64,000 bases of DNA from Pseudomonas sp. F(2018) (GTDB taxonomy: Bacteria; Pseudomonadota; Gammaproteobacteria; Pseudomonadales; Pseudomonadaceae): positions 992,001 through 1,056,000 of the forward strand of contig NZ_SCOM01000002.1 in assembly GCF_005508865.1 (NCBI RefSeq), given 5' to 3'. Below are positions 42,565-50,919 of this stretch, piece after piece (positions within the stretch are counted from its first letter, which is position 1; every line of letters begins with the position of its first letter). The notes beneath the pieces are model-generated. The model was not told the origin of the DNA, did not search any database, and saw only the letters and a list, made by a program, of their open reading frames with translations. A program made the position numbers and the translations under genes.

Positions 42565-45006
42565 CTAGACCGCGGGCGGCGCGCCCCAGATGTCCTTGGC
42601 GTACTCACGGATGGTGCGGTCCGAAGAGAACCAGCCCATCCGCGCCGTATTGAGCACCGCCGCGCGCCACCAGCGGGACGGGTCTTGCCAGAGTTCGTCG
42701 ACCCGGCGCTGAGTGGCCCAGTAGTCGTCGAAGTCGGCGCAGACCATGAAGCGGTCGTCGTACACCAGCGCATCGACCAAGCTCACGTAGCGCGTCGGGT
42801 CGTCCGGCGAGAACACGCCGGAGCGGATCGCCTCCAGCGCCGCGCTCAGGCGTTCGGAGCCGGCGATGACGCTGGCCATGTTCAGCTCGCCGGTCTGCTT
42901 GCGCAGTTCCACCTGTTGCGCGGTCATGCCGAAGATGAACAGGTTGTCGTTGCCGACCTGCTCACTCATCTCGACATTGGCGCCGTCCAGGGTGCCGATG
43001 GTCAGCGCGCCGTTGAGGGCGAACTTCATGTTGCTGGTGCCGGAGGCTTCCAGCCCGGCGGTGGAGATCTGCTCGGACAGGTCCGCCGCCGGGATGATGG
43101 TCTCGGCCAGGCTGACGTTGTAGTTGGGGATGAACACCACCTTGAGCAGGCCGCGCACCGTGGGGTCGTCGTTGACCGTGCGGCTGATGTCGTTGGCCAG
43201 CTTGATGGTCAGCTTGGCCTGGTGATAGCTGGCCGCCGCCTTGCCGGCGAAGATCTTCACCCGCGGCACCCAGTCGGTGGTCGGGTCGTTGCGGATGGCC
43301 TGGTACAGCGCCACGGTGTGGATCAGATTGAGCAGCTGGCGCTTGTACTCGTGAATGCGCTTGACCTGCACGTCGAACAGCGCGCTGGTGTCCAGGGTCA
43401 CGCCCAGGCGCTCGTGCACCAGCGCGGCCAGGGCCGCCTTGTTCTGCTGGCGCAGGGCGGCGAAGCGCTTGTGCATGGGTTTCTTGTCGGCGTGCTTTTC
43501 CAGGCCACGCAGCACGGACTCCGGCGCATCCAGCACCTCGGGGCCGAGGGTATCCACCAGCAGTTCGGTCAGTTGCGGATTCACCTGGAACAGCCAGCGG
43601 CGGAAGGTCACGCCATTGGTCTTGTTGTTGATCCGCGTCGGGTACAGGCCGTGCAGGTCGCGGAACACCGTCTTGCGCATCAGCTCGGTGTGCAACGCGG
43701 ATACGCCGTTGACGCTGTGCGCGCCGAGGAACGCCAGGTTGCCCATGCGCACCCGCCGGCCGTGGTCCTCCTCGATCAGCGACACCGAGCGCAACAGGGC
43801 GAAGTCGTGGATGTCCTGGGCCCGCAGCGAGTCGATGTGATAGGAGTTGATCAGGTAGATGATCTGCATGTGCCGCGGCAGCAGGCGCTCCATCAGCGAT
43901 ACCGGCCAGGACTCCAGCGCCTCGGGCAGCAGGGTGTGGTTGGTGTAGGACAGCGTCGCCACCGTCAGCTGCCAGGCGTCGTACCAGCTGAGCTGGTGCA
44001 CATCCACCAGCAGGCGCATCAGCTCGGCCACCGCAATGGCCGGGTGGGTATCGTTGAGCTGGATCGCCGCCCGCTCCGGCAACCGTCGCACGTCGCCATG
44101 CTCGCGCACATGGCGTTGCAGCAGGTCCTGCAGCGAGGCGGAGACGAAGAAGAACTCCTGGCGCAGGCGCAGCTCCTGGCCGGCCTCGGTGCTGTCGGCC
44201 GGGTACAGCACCCGCGAGATGCTCTCGGCGCGCACCACATCCACCACCGCGCCGATATGGTCGCCGGCGTTGAAGCGGTCCAGCTGCAGGTCTTCCTCGG
44301 CGCGGGCGCGCCACAGGCGCAGGGTATTCACCGCGGTGCGGCGCCAGCCGATCACCGGCGTGTCGTAGGCGATGGCGCGGATGGTCTCGGTGGGCTGCCA
44401 AACGTGGCGCGGCAGCTCGCCCTCCTCCGCCAGGCTGTGCACGCTGCCGCCGAAGCCGATGCTGTAGCTGACTTCCGGCCGTTCGAATTCCCAGGGGTTG
44501 CCGAAGTCCAGCCAGGTCTCGGTCTGCTCCAGTTGCCAGCCATCGGCGACCACCTGGCGGAACAGCCCGTGCTCGTAGCGGATGCCATAGCCGTGGGCGG
44601 CCAGGCCGAGCGTGGCCAGGCTCTCCATGAAACAGGCGGCCAGGCGGCCGAGGCCGCCATTGCCAAGCGCCGCGTCGGGCTCGATCTGGCGGATGCGCTC
44701 CAGGTCCACGTTGAGTTCGGCCAAGGCCTGGCGCGCGACGTCGAGCAGACCCAGGTTGCTCAGGTTGTCGATCAACAGGCGACCGATGAGGAATTCCAGC
44801 GACAGGTAGTAGATGCGCTTCTGCCCGCGTCGGTCGAGTTGGGCCGAGGCTTCTTCCCAGCGGTCGATCACATGGTCGCGGGCGGCCAGGGCGATGGCCT
44901 CGAACCAGTCGTGGTCGAAGGCGTTGCCTGGGTCCTTACCGACCGCGTACTTGAGCTTGGCGAGGATGTTCTGCTTGAACTCGAGAACCTCCGCTTCCCC
45001 TGCCAT
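42565..45006 (-). CDS. glgP: glycogen/maltodextrin phosphorylase GlgP
   Basis: The 813-residue GT35 enzyme releases glucose-1-phosphate from alpha-glucans. Seen: the N-terminal YYLSLEFLIGRLL and ALGNGGLGRLAACFMES, NGVTFRRWL, VQVKRIHEYKRQLLNL, and the PLP-site block TSNMKFALNGALTIGTLDGANVE with the Schiff-base Lys. The length is normal. GAGGAGG lies seven bases before the ATG. It is downstream of a DUF2513 gene, 10 bases away on the same strand. It returns glucan carbon to metabolism and so opposes the GlgA-TreYZ flow encoded at 11130-21678. Confidence 0.93.
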   Translation of the reverse strand: MAGEAEVLEFKQNILAKLKYAVGKDPGNAFDHDWFEAIALAARDHVIDRWEEASAQLDRRGQKRIYYLSLEFLIGRLLIDNLSNLGLLDVARQALAELNVDLERIRQIEPDAALGNGGLGRLAACFMESLATLGLAAHGYGIRYEHGLFRQVVADGWQLEQTETWLDFGNPWEFERPEVSYSIGFGGSVHSLAEEGELPRHVWQPTETIRAIAYDTPVIGWRRTAVNTLRLWRARAEEDLQLDRFNAGDHIGAVVDVVRAESISRVLYPADSTEAGQELRLRQEFFFVSASLQDLLQRHVREHGDVRRLPERAAIQLNDTHPAIAVAELMRLLVDVHQLSWYDAWQLTVATLSYTNHTLLPEALESWPVSLMERLLPRHMQIIYLINSYHIDSLRAQDIHDFALLRSVSLIEEDHGRRVRMGNLAFLGAHSVNGVSALHTELMRKTVFRDLHGLYPTRINNKTNGVTFRRWLFQVNPQLTELLVDTLGPEVLDAPESVLRGLEKHADKKPMHKRFAALRQQNKAALAALVHERLGVTLDTSALFDVQVKRIHEYKRQLLNLIHTVALYQAIRNDPTTDWVPRVKIFAGKAAASYHQAKLTIKLANDISRTVNDDPTVRGLLKVVFIPNYNVSLAETIIPAADLSEQISTAGLEASGTSNMKFALNGALTIGTLDGANVEMSEQVGNDNLFIFGMTAQQVELRKQTGELNMASVIAGSERLSAALEAIRSGVFSPDDPTRYVSLVDALVYDDRFMVCADFDDYWATQRRVDELWQDPSRWWRAAVLNTARMGWFSSDRTIREYAKDIWGAPPAV

Positions 45007-45016
45007 GGCAACCTCC

Positions 45017-45346
45017 TCAGGCGATGCGCCGCAGCGTTTCTCGCGCCGCGCTGGTCAGCTGCGCCAGCAGCGGTGCCGGGCGTGGGCGCGCTACCTCTTC
45101 GTCGCGCAGGCTGTCCAGCAGATCGTGGCCGAGCAGCGTCAGGTTGCGCCCGATCAGCACCGGCACGCCGTCCCACGGCTCGTCCAGCTCACACTCGACC
45201 AGACCGGCCTGGTCGAGCAGGTGCAGGTGGTATTTGACCGACTCCAGGTCGTGGCCGGCGAAGGCCTCGGGCACGAAGTAGCGGCCCTGTTCGCGGCTCT
45301 CGATCTCCAGCATCAGCGCCTTGATCAGCTCCCAATCTCTCTTCAT
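45017..45346 (-). CDS. DUF2513 protein, possible regulator
   Basis: The 109-residue protein fits DUF2513: MKRDWELIKALMLEIESRE at the start, then VKYHLHLLDQAGLVECEL in the manner of a winged-helix (recognition helix plus short wing), and LTLLGHDLLDSLRDEEV. The fold suggests DNA binding, but the family is uncharacterised. It is just ahead of glgP in the same transcript, so regulation of glgP is a natural but unproved idea. GAGGAGGG lies 10 bases before the ATG. The last 30 residues are Pro/Ala-rich then helical. Confidence 0.75.
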   Translation of the reverse strand: MKRDWELIKALMLEIESREQGRYFVPEAFAGHDLESVKYHLHLLDQAGLVECELDEPWDGVPVLIGRNLTLLGHDLLDSLRDEEVARPRPAPLLAQLTSAARETLRRIA

Positions 45347-45430
45347 GACGGCGTTCCCTCCTCAGGATTACTCCAGATAAGGGTTTGCACGGGCCCGCTT
45401 AGTTCCACCTTTCTTGCAGGGAGAAAGTCT

Positions 45431-45458
45431 GAACTCCCGTGTCGTTGGCCGGTTCAGA
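45431..45458 (+). promoter_or_regulatory. AlgU-like promoter for the secreted protein at 45494
   Basis: GAACTC (45431-45436), 17 bases, TCAGA (45454-45458), 35 bases before the ATG. One of the two best matches in the window. Confidence 0.45.
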
Positions 45459-45493
45459 AGGCATAGGTTCCACGAATCACCCGGAGGTAGCAG

Positions 45494-45922
45494 ATGATCG
45501 CCAAGACCGCTGTGTTGCTGGTCGGCAGCCTGTTCGGCTCGCTGGCCATGGCCGAGGGTTGCCACATCCTCAGCCGCTCCGCCAGCCCGGGTGTAGAGGC
45601 GGTGGAGACCGAGAGCTGCTACGAGTTCCAGGGCATGCCCGAGGGCACGATCAACTGGTCGTGCAGCAACGAGAGCCAGGAGACCCTGGGCACCAAGAAG
45701 GAGAAGGTCGCCGCGTGCGCGGACGACCACAAGGCCAGCTGCACCGCCGCCATCACCCAGGAAACCCTGGCCAACCACCGCTCGAGCAGCAGCAACCCGC
45801 CGCCCAACGAGCCCAATGTGCCGGATGACGCCAAGGTGGTGACCTACTACTACAGCCTGGAGGATCGCAGCCAGGCCAGGAACGATTGCGAGCGAGGCGG
45901 TGGTAAATGGCAGGATCGCTGA
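45494..45922 (+). CDS. secreted hypothetical protein
   Basis: The 142-residue protein has a Sec signal peptide (IAKTAVLLVGSLFGSLAMA, cleavage near residue 20). The mature part has six Cys (GCHIL, ESCYEF, WSCSN, AACADD, ASCTA and NDCERG), probably as disulfides in the periplasm, a Ser/Asn/Pro linker near 95-110 and an ending YYYSLEDRSQARNDCERGGGKW. I do not recognise a family. ATG 45494 follows GGAGGT. It precedes the DUF3182 gene by two bases or overlaps it, so it is in the same operon, controlled by an AlgU-like element. Confidence 0.7.
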   Translation: MIAKTAVLLVGSLFGSLAMAEGCHILSRSASPGVEAVETESCYEFQGMPEGTINWSCSNESQETLGTKKEKVAACADDHKASCTAAITQETLANHRSSSSNPPPNEPNVPDDAKVVTYYYSLEDRSQARNDCERGGGKWQDR

Positions 45923-45924
45923 GC

Positions 45925-47019
45925 ATGAAGGACGGAGTCCTGCTGTTACCCAGCGAGTCGGGCGTCAGCCAGCACGAGCGCGCCGTGCACCAAGTGCTGG
46001 GGCGCAAGATCGCCGCCCTGCTCGGCACGCTTTTCCTCGGCGACCGTGATGCCACGGAGCATGCGACAGGTAATTACTACCTGATTCCCAGCGACACGCT
46101 GATCGGCTCCGGGCGCTGCCGGGAGCTGGGCATCCAGGGCATCGACGACTTCTTCGGGGGCGTGGTGGCGCAGCCGTTCATGGCCACCAAGGCCATCAGC
46201 CATCCGCTGCCGGAGCAGCCTCGCCATGTACCGCAGGGCTGGTCCCACGAGTTTTCCAGGCAGGCGGCCAATTCCATTCTCGGTGGACGCACGGTATTCG
46301 ACCTGGCGGATGCCCAGCGCGCCGGCGAGCAGCTGCTGGAGCACGGCACGGTGCGCCTCAAACCGGTGCTGGGCAAGGCCGGGCGCGGCCAGGAAGTGAT
46401 CCACGACCGCCAGCGCCTGGCCGAACTGCTGGCCGAGCAGGACGCCGCCGAGGTGGCCACCTGGGGCCTGGTGCTGGAGGAGAACCTCAGCGACGTAGTG
46501 ACCTTCAGTGTCGGCCAGGTGCTGGTCGCCGGCATCACCGCCAGCTACTACGGCAGCCAGCGCCTGACCCGCGACAACACCGGCGTGGAAGTCTACGGCG
46601 GCTCGGATCTGACCATAGTGCGCGGCGACTACGCCGAACTGATGCGCCTGCCAATGCCCGAGGCGATCCGCCTGGCGGTGTCTCAGGCGCATGTCTACGA
46701 GCATGCCGCCTTCGCCGCCTTCGGCCTGTCCGCCTCGCGACGCAATTACGACGTGGCCCAGGGCATCGACAGCCTGGGCAAGCCGCGTTCAGGCGTGCTG
46801 GAACAGTCCTGGCGCATCGGTGGCGCCAGCGCGGCGGAGATTTTCGCCCTGGAGGCCTTCGCCGCCGACCCGGAGCTGCGCAGCGTGCGTGCCTCGACCT
46901 TCGAGTGCTACGGCGAGAGCGAGCCGCCGGACGATGCTCAGCAGCTCTACAGCGGCGAGGAGCCGGAAGTCGGCAGATTGAGCAAATACGTCAAGGTGGA
47001 ACCTCATGTCATCTCGTAG
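45925..47019 (+). CDS. DUF3182 family protein (ATP-grasp-like)
   Basis: The 364-residue product matches DUF3182: HERAVHQVLGRKIAALLG near the start, VPQGWSHEFSRQA, RLKPVLGKAGRGQEVIHDR with an ATP-grasp-like Gly-rich strand-loop, LVLEENLSDVVTFSVGQV and YGGSDLTIVRGDY. An ATP-dependent ligase role is possible but not shown. The start could be 45907, inside the upstream gene, adding six residues; both have weak ribosome sites. It overlaps the hydrolase gene by 14 bases. Confidence 0.75.
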   Translation: MKDGVLLLPSESGVSQHERAVHQVLGRKIAALLGTLFLGDRDATEHATGNYYLIPSDTLIGSGRCRELGIQGIDDFFGGVVAQPFMATKAISHPLPEQPRHVPQGWSHEFSRQAANSILGGRTVFDLADAQRAGEQLLEHGTVRLKPVLGKAGRGQEVIHDRQRLAELLAEQDAAEVATWGLVLEENLSDVVTFSVGQVLVAGITASYYGSQRLTRDNTGVEVYGGSDLTIVRGDYAELMRLPMPEAIRLAVSQAHVYEHAAFAAFGLSASRRNYDVAQGIDSLGKPRSGVLEQSWRIGGASAAEIFALEAFAADPELRSVRASTFECYGESEPPDDAQQLYSGEEPEVGRLSKYVKVEPHVIS

Positions 47020-47776
47020 CGAGGCAGTGGAAATCGATGTGGACAACGAAACGATAGCCGGGACCATGGTCTCACCGAAGACCAAGGTCCCCGGAATTCT
47101 CTTCGTCCACGGCTGGGGCGGCAGCCAGCAGCGCGACCTGGCACGGGCCAAGGGCATCGCCGGGCTGGGCTGCGTGTGCCTGACCTTCGACCTGCGCGGC
47201 CACGAGCGCACCCAGTCACGCAAGCAGAGCGTGACCCGCGAGCAGAACCTGGCCGACATCGTCGCCGCTTACGACCAGCTGGCCAGCCATCCCTCCACCG
47301 ACACCCAGGCTATCGCGGTGATCGGCACCAGCTACGGCGGCTATCTGTCGGCCATTCTCACCACCCTGCGCCCGGTCAGATGGCTGGCCCTGCGCGTGCC
47401 GGCGCTGTACTGGGACGAGGAATGGGATGCGCCCAAGCAGCAGATGGATCGCGAGCGCCTGGCCGAATATCGCCGCACCTTCGTGCCGCCCCAGGGCAAC
47501 CGCGCGCTGTCCGCCTGCTCCGAGTTCGAGGGCGATGTGCTGCTGGTGGAGTCGGAGCACGACGACTTCGTGCCGCACACCACGCTGATGAGCTACCGCG
47601 CCGCCTTCACCAAGGCGCACTCGCTGACCCATCGCATCGTCGATGGCGCCGACCATTCGCTGAGCAACGACAGCGATCAGCGCGCCTATACCTCGATCCT
47701 CACCAGCTGGATCAGCGAGATGGTCATGGGCGCGCGGGTGGGCAACTACCCGCATCACCTGTCGATCTACTCCTGA
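47006..47776 (+). CDS. alpha/beta hydrolase
   Basis: The 256-residue product is an alpha/beta hydrolase with the oxyanion-hole segment LFVHGWGGSQQ near residue 33, the nucleophile elbow GTSYGG near 111-116, an acid in VESEHDDFVPH and the final His in DGADHSL. This is a full catalytic triad of the S9/dienelactone hydrolase type. Substrate unknown. It overlaps the DUF3182 gene by 14 bases, so the two are likely to work together, perhaps as ligase and hydrolase of one bond type; that is conjecture. Confidence 0.8.
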   Translation: MSSRSEAVEIDVDNETIAGTMVSPKTKVPGILFVHGWGGSQQRDLARAKGIAGLGCVCLTFDLRGHERTQSRKQSVTREQNLADIVAAYDQLASHPSTDTQAIAVIGTSYGGYLSAILTTLRPVRWLALRVPALYWDEEWDAPKQQMDRERLAEYRRTFVPPQGNRALSACSEFEGDVLLVESEHDDFVPHTTLMSYRAAFTKAHSLTHRIVDGADHSLSNDSDQRAYTSILTSWISEMVMGARVGNYPHHLSIYS

Positions 47777-47791
47777 GCCAGGAGAAAACTT

Positions 47792-47818
47792 GAACCCTGC
47801 CCCGCTGCCCTCGTCACA
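47792..47818 (+). promoter_or_regulatory. AlgU-like promoter candidate for the second DUF4142 gene
   Basis: GAACCC (47792-47797), 16 bases, TCACA (47814-47818), 33 bases before the ATG at 47852. Weaker match than the element before the first DUF4142 gene. Confidence 0.3.
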
Positions 47819-47851
47819 CACCTAGATTCGCAACGGCTTCGGAGGCTCGCC

Positions 47852-48355
47852 ATGGCCAGAAACACCCTGCGCAGCGCCGGCCTAGGGCTGCTGCTGCTCG
47901 CCACACCGCTGCTGGCGGCGCCCACGGTCGATACCCAGGCCTTCGTCGAGCAGGCCGTGGTCGCCCGCATGGCTGAGACCGAGGCAGCGCAACTGGCCCT
48001 GCGCCAGAGCCAGTCGGCGGATGTGAAAGACTTCGCCCAGCAGGTCATCGACCACCACCCGCGCGAGAATGCCGACCTGCAGACCTTCGCCCGTACCCGC
48101 CAGGTCAACCTGCCGGCCGATGCCGAGCTGCTGAAGCGCAGCGAGCCGCAGCTGCAGCAACTGCGCGGCGACAACTTCGATGCCCGCTATGCCGACCTGC
48201 AGGCGCGCCACTACGAAAACTGCATCGCCCTGTTCAACCAGGCCGCCGAGCAAGGCGACGCCGAGCTGCAGGCCTTCGCCCGGGCCAAGCTGCCGGTGCT
48301 CAAGCACCACCTGCAGACGGCGCGCATGCTGACCCGCGCCCACCCGCTGTCCTGA
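47852..48355 (+). CDS. secreted DUF4142 protein, second copy
   Basis: The 167-residue protein has a signal peptide (residues 1-23, LGLLLLATPLLAAP) and a DUF4142 helical domain: AFVEQAVVARMAETEAAQLAL, ADVKDFAQQVIDHHPREN, HYENCIALFNQAAEQGDAEL and KLPVLKHHLQTA. It is a paralogue of the protein at 3205-3735, shorter by nine residues. It lies 13 bases before cioA on the same strand, so it may be co-transcribed with the oxidase genes, which is unusual for the family. Periplasmic location is expected. Confidence 0.82.
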   Translation: MARNTLRSAGLGLLLLATPLLAAPTVDTQAFVEQAVVARMAETEAAQLALRQSQSADVKDFAQQVIDHHPRENADLQTFARTRQVNLPADAELLKRSEPQLQQLRGDNFDARYADLQARHYENCIALFNQAAEQGDAELQAFARAKLPVLKHHLQTARMLTRAHPLS

Positions 48356-48368
48356 CTGCGAGACCGAC

Positions 48369-49772
48369 ATGGAAGCCCTGGACCTGGCGCGCATCCAGTT
48401 CGCCTTCACCATCTCCTTTCACATCCTGTTCCCGGCCATCACCATCGGCCTGGCCAGCTACCTGGCCGTGCTCGAGGCGCTCTGGCTGAAGACCGAGAAA
48501 GAGGTCTATCGCGACCTGTACCACTTCTGGCTGAAGATCTTCGCCGTCAACTTCGGCATGGGCGTGGTCTCCGGGCTGGTCATGGCCTATCAGTTCGGCA
48601 CCAACTGGAGCCGTTTCTCCACCTTCGCCGGCAGTGTCACCGGGCCGCTGCTGACCTACGAGGTGCTCACCGCCTTCTTCCTCGAGGCCGGTTTCCTCGG
48701 CGTCATGCTGTTCGGCTGGAACCGCGTCGGCCCGCGCCTGCACTTCTTCGCCACGCTGATGGTGGCCATCGGCACGCTGATCTCGACCTTCTGGATCCTC
48801 GCCTCCAACAGCTGGATGCACACGCCCCAGGGCTACGAGATCATCGATGGCCGGGTGATCCCGGTGGACTGGCTGGCGGTGATCTTCAACCCGTCCTTCC
48901 CCTACCGGCTGACCCATATGGCGGTGGCCGCCTTCCTCGCCACGGCCTTCTTCGTCGGCGCCTCGGCGGCCTGGCACCTGCTGCGCGGCAACGACAATCC
49001 CGGCGTGCGCAAGATGCTCTCCATGGCCATGTGGATGGCCCTGCTGGTGGCGCCGCTGCAGGCGCTGATCGGCGACGCCCATGGCCTCAACACCCTGCAG
49101 CACCAGCCGGCGAAGATCGCCGCCATCGAGGGCCACTGGAGCAATGACGAGCCGGGCCCTACCCCGCTGATCCTGTTCGGCTGGCCGGACATGCAGCGCG
49201 AGGAAACCCGCTTCGCCGTGGAGATCCCGGTGCTCGGCAGCCTGATTCTCAAGCACAGCCTGACCGAGCCGATTCCGGCGCTGAAGGATTTCCCGCCCGA
49301 GGATCGGCCCAACGCCACCGTGGTGTTCTGGACCTTCCGCATCATGGTCGGCCTCGGCCTGCTGATGATTCTCACCGGCCTGTGGAGCCTGTGGCTGCGC
49401 TGGCGTGATCGCCTGTACCAGTCCCGCGCCTTCCTGCGCCTGGTGCTGGCCATGGGCCCCAGCGGCCTCATCGCGATCCTCGCCGGCTGGTTCACCACCG
49501 AGATCGGCCGCCAGCCCTGGGTGATCTACGGCCTGATGCGCACCAGTGATGCGGTGTCGCTGCACAGCGCCACGCAGATGAGCATCAGCCTGGTGACCTT
49601 CGTGGTGGTGTACTTCTTCGTCTTCGGCATCGGCCTGGTCTATGTGCTGCGCCTGGTGCGCAAGGGCCCGATCCCGCACGAGGGCCGCGAGACCAACGAT
49701 GGCGGCGCCGGTCGGCCACGCACCCCGGCACGGCCACTGTCGGCGCCGGAAGAAAAAGTGGACGAGGGCTGA
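48369..49772 (+). CDS. cioA: cyanide-insensitive ubiquinol oxidase subunit I (CioA)
   Basis: The 467-residue integral membrane protein is subunit I of a bd-type quinol oxidase. Seen: the heme b595 His in FHILFPAITIG, the second His region RLTHMAVAAF, and the quinol-site signature EIGRQPWVIYGLMR. The Q-loop between about residues 245 and 300 is short, which marks the CioA rather than the long-loop CydA class. About nine membrane helices. It forms an operon with cioB (three bases between) and a DUF2474 peptide. Gives respiration resistant to cyanide and adapted to low oxygen or oxidative stress. Confidence 0.92.
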   Translation: MEALDLARIQFAFTISFHILFPAITIGLASYLAVLEALWLKTEKEVYRDLYHFWLKIFAVNFGMGVVSGLVMAYQFGTNWSRFSTFAGSVTGPLLTYEVLTAFFLEAGFLGVMLFGWNRVGPRLHFFATLMVAIGTLISTFWILASNSWMHTPQGYEIIDGRVIPVDWLAVIFNPSFPYRLTHMAVAAFLATAFFVGASAAWHLLRGNDNPGVRKMLSMAMWMALLVAPLQALIGDAHGLNTLQHQPAKIAAIEGHWSNDEPGPTPLILFGWPDMQREETRFAVEIPVLGSLILKHSLTEPIPALKDFPPEDRPNATVVFWTFRIMVGLGLLMILTGLWSLWLRWRDRLYQSRAFLRLVLAMGPSGLIAILAGWFTTEIGRQPWVIYGLMRTSDAVSLHSATQMSISLVTFVVVYFFVFGIGLVYVLRLVRKGPIPHEGRETNDGGAGRPRTPARPLSAPEEKVDEG

Positions 49773-49775
49773 GCC

Positions 49776-50783
49776 ATGGGCATCGAACTGTCACTGATCT
49801 GGGCCCTGATCATCGCCTTCAGCGTGATGATGTATGTGGTGATGGATGGCTTCGACCTGGGCATCGGCATGCTCTACCCGTTCTTCCGCGAGCGCGAGGA
49901 CCGCGACGTGATGATGAACACGGTGGCGCCGATCTGGGACGGCAACGAAACCTGGCTGGTGCTCGGTGGCGCCGGTCTGTTCGCCGCCTTCCCGCTGGCC
50001 TACTCGGTGGTCCTCTCGGCCGTGTATCTGCCGCTGATCTTCATGCTGATCGGGCTGGTCTTCCGCGGCGTGGCCTTCGAGTTCCGCTTCAAGGCCTCCG
50101 AGCACTGGCGCCATGTGTGGGACAAGGCCTTTATCGGCGGTTCGCTGGTTGCCACCTTTTCCCAGGGTGTGGTCCTCGGCGCCTTTATCGAGGGCCTGCC
50201 GGTGCGTGACGGTCAGTTCGCCGGCGGTTCGCTGGACTGGCTGGCGCCCTTCCCGATCTTCTGCGGCCTGGGCCTGATAGTCGCCTACTGCCTGCTCGGC
50301 TGCACCTGGCTGATCATGCGTACCGAAGGCCCGCTGCAGGAGCGCATGCACGACCTGGCGCGCCCCCTGGCCCTGGTGCTGCTGGTGGTGATCGGCATCG
50401 TCAGCCTGTGGACGCCGCTGGCCCACCAGGCCATCGCCGACCGCTGGTTCAGCCTGCCCAATCTGTTCTGGTTCCTGCCGGTGCCGCTGCTGGCGTTGCT
50501 GACCTTCCAGCAGCTGCTGCGCTCGGTGGCCAACTACGACAACGCCAAGCCGTTCGTGCTGACCCTGGTGCTGATCTTCCTCGGCTACGCCGGCCTGGGG
50601 ATCAGCCTGTGGCCGCACATAGTGCCGCCGTCGATCACCTTCTGGGACGCCGCGGCGCCGCCACAGAGCCAGGGTTTCGCCCTGGTCGGCGCGCTGCTGA
50701 TCATCCCCTTCATCCTCGGCTACACGGCGTGGAGCTACTACGTGTTCCGCGGCAAGGTGACCCATGACCAGGGCTACCACTGA
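49776..50783 (+). CDS. cioB: cyanide-insensitive ubiquinol oxidase subunit II (CioB)
   Basis: The 335-residue membrane protein is subunit II of the oxidase. Seen: VMDGFDLGIGMLYPF, the hallmark WDGNETWLVLGGAGLFAAFPLAY near residues 50-72, RGVAFEFRFKA, and GSLVATFSQGVVLGAFIEGL. About eight membrane helices. Its last codons overlap by 20 bases the start of a previously unmarked small gene for a DUF2474 peptide, which is probably a third subunit. Confidence 0.92.
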   Translation: MGIELSLIWALIIAFSVMMYVVMDGFDLGIGMLYPFFREREDRDVMMNTVAPIWDGNETWLVLGGAGLFAAFPLAYSVVLSAVYLPLIFMLIGLVFRGVAFEFRFKASEHWRHVWDKAFIGGSLVATFSQGVVLGAFIEGLPVRDGQFAGGSLDWLAPFPIFCGLGLIVAYCLLGCTWLIMRTEGPLQERMHDLARPLALVLLVVIGIVSLWTPLAHQAIADRWFSLPNLFWFLPVPLLALLTFQQLLRSVANYDNAKPFVLTLVLIFLGYAGLGISLWPHIVPPSITFWDAAAPPQSQGFALVGALLIIPFILGYTAWSYYVFRGKVTHDQGYH

Positions 50784-50910
50784 ACCCTCATTGTGGCGCC
50801 GCCTGGCCTGGCTGGTGGCGCTGTGGACCGGCAGCGTGCTGAGCCTGGCGCTACTGGCCTGGCTGCTGCGCCTGCTGATGAGCGCCGCGGGCCTGACCAC
50901 TCCAAGTTGA
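50764..50910 (+). CDS. DUF2474 single-helix peptide, probable oxidase small subunit
   Basis: A 48-residue peptide read from the sequence: MTRATTEPSLWRRLAWLVALW at the start, then a single transmembrane helix to LLRLLM and a short polar end. The WRR-x2-W...LW-x-GSVLSL pattern is that of DUF2474, a family found after cioAB genes and comparable to CydX/CydZ of other bd oxidases. It starts within cioB (20-base overlap) and the LLM gene follows 9 bases after its stop. Confidence 0.75.
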   Translation: MTRATTEPSLWRRLAWLVALWTGSVLSLALLAWLLRLLMSAAGLTTPS

Positions 50911-50919
50911 GGTACGCCC

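Noticed and set aside
45907..45924. Earlier ATG (45907) for the DUF3182 gene
   Set aside because: It lies inside the preceding gene and adds only six residues; 45925 is equally supported, so it is noted but not used.
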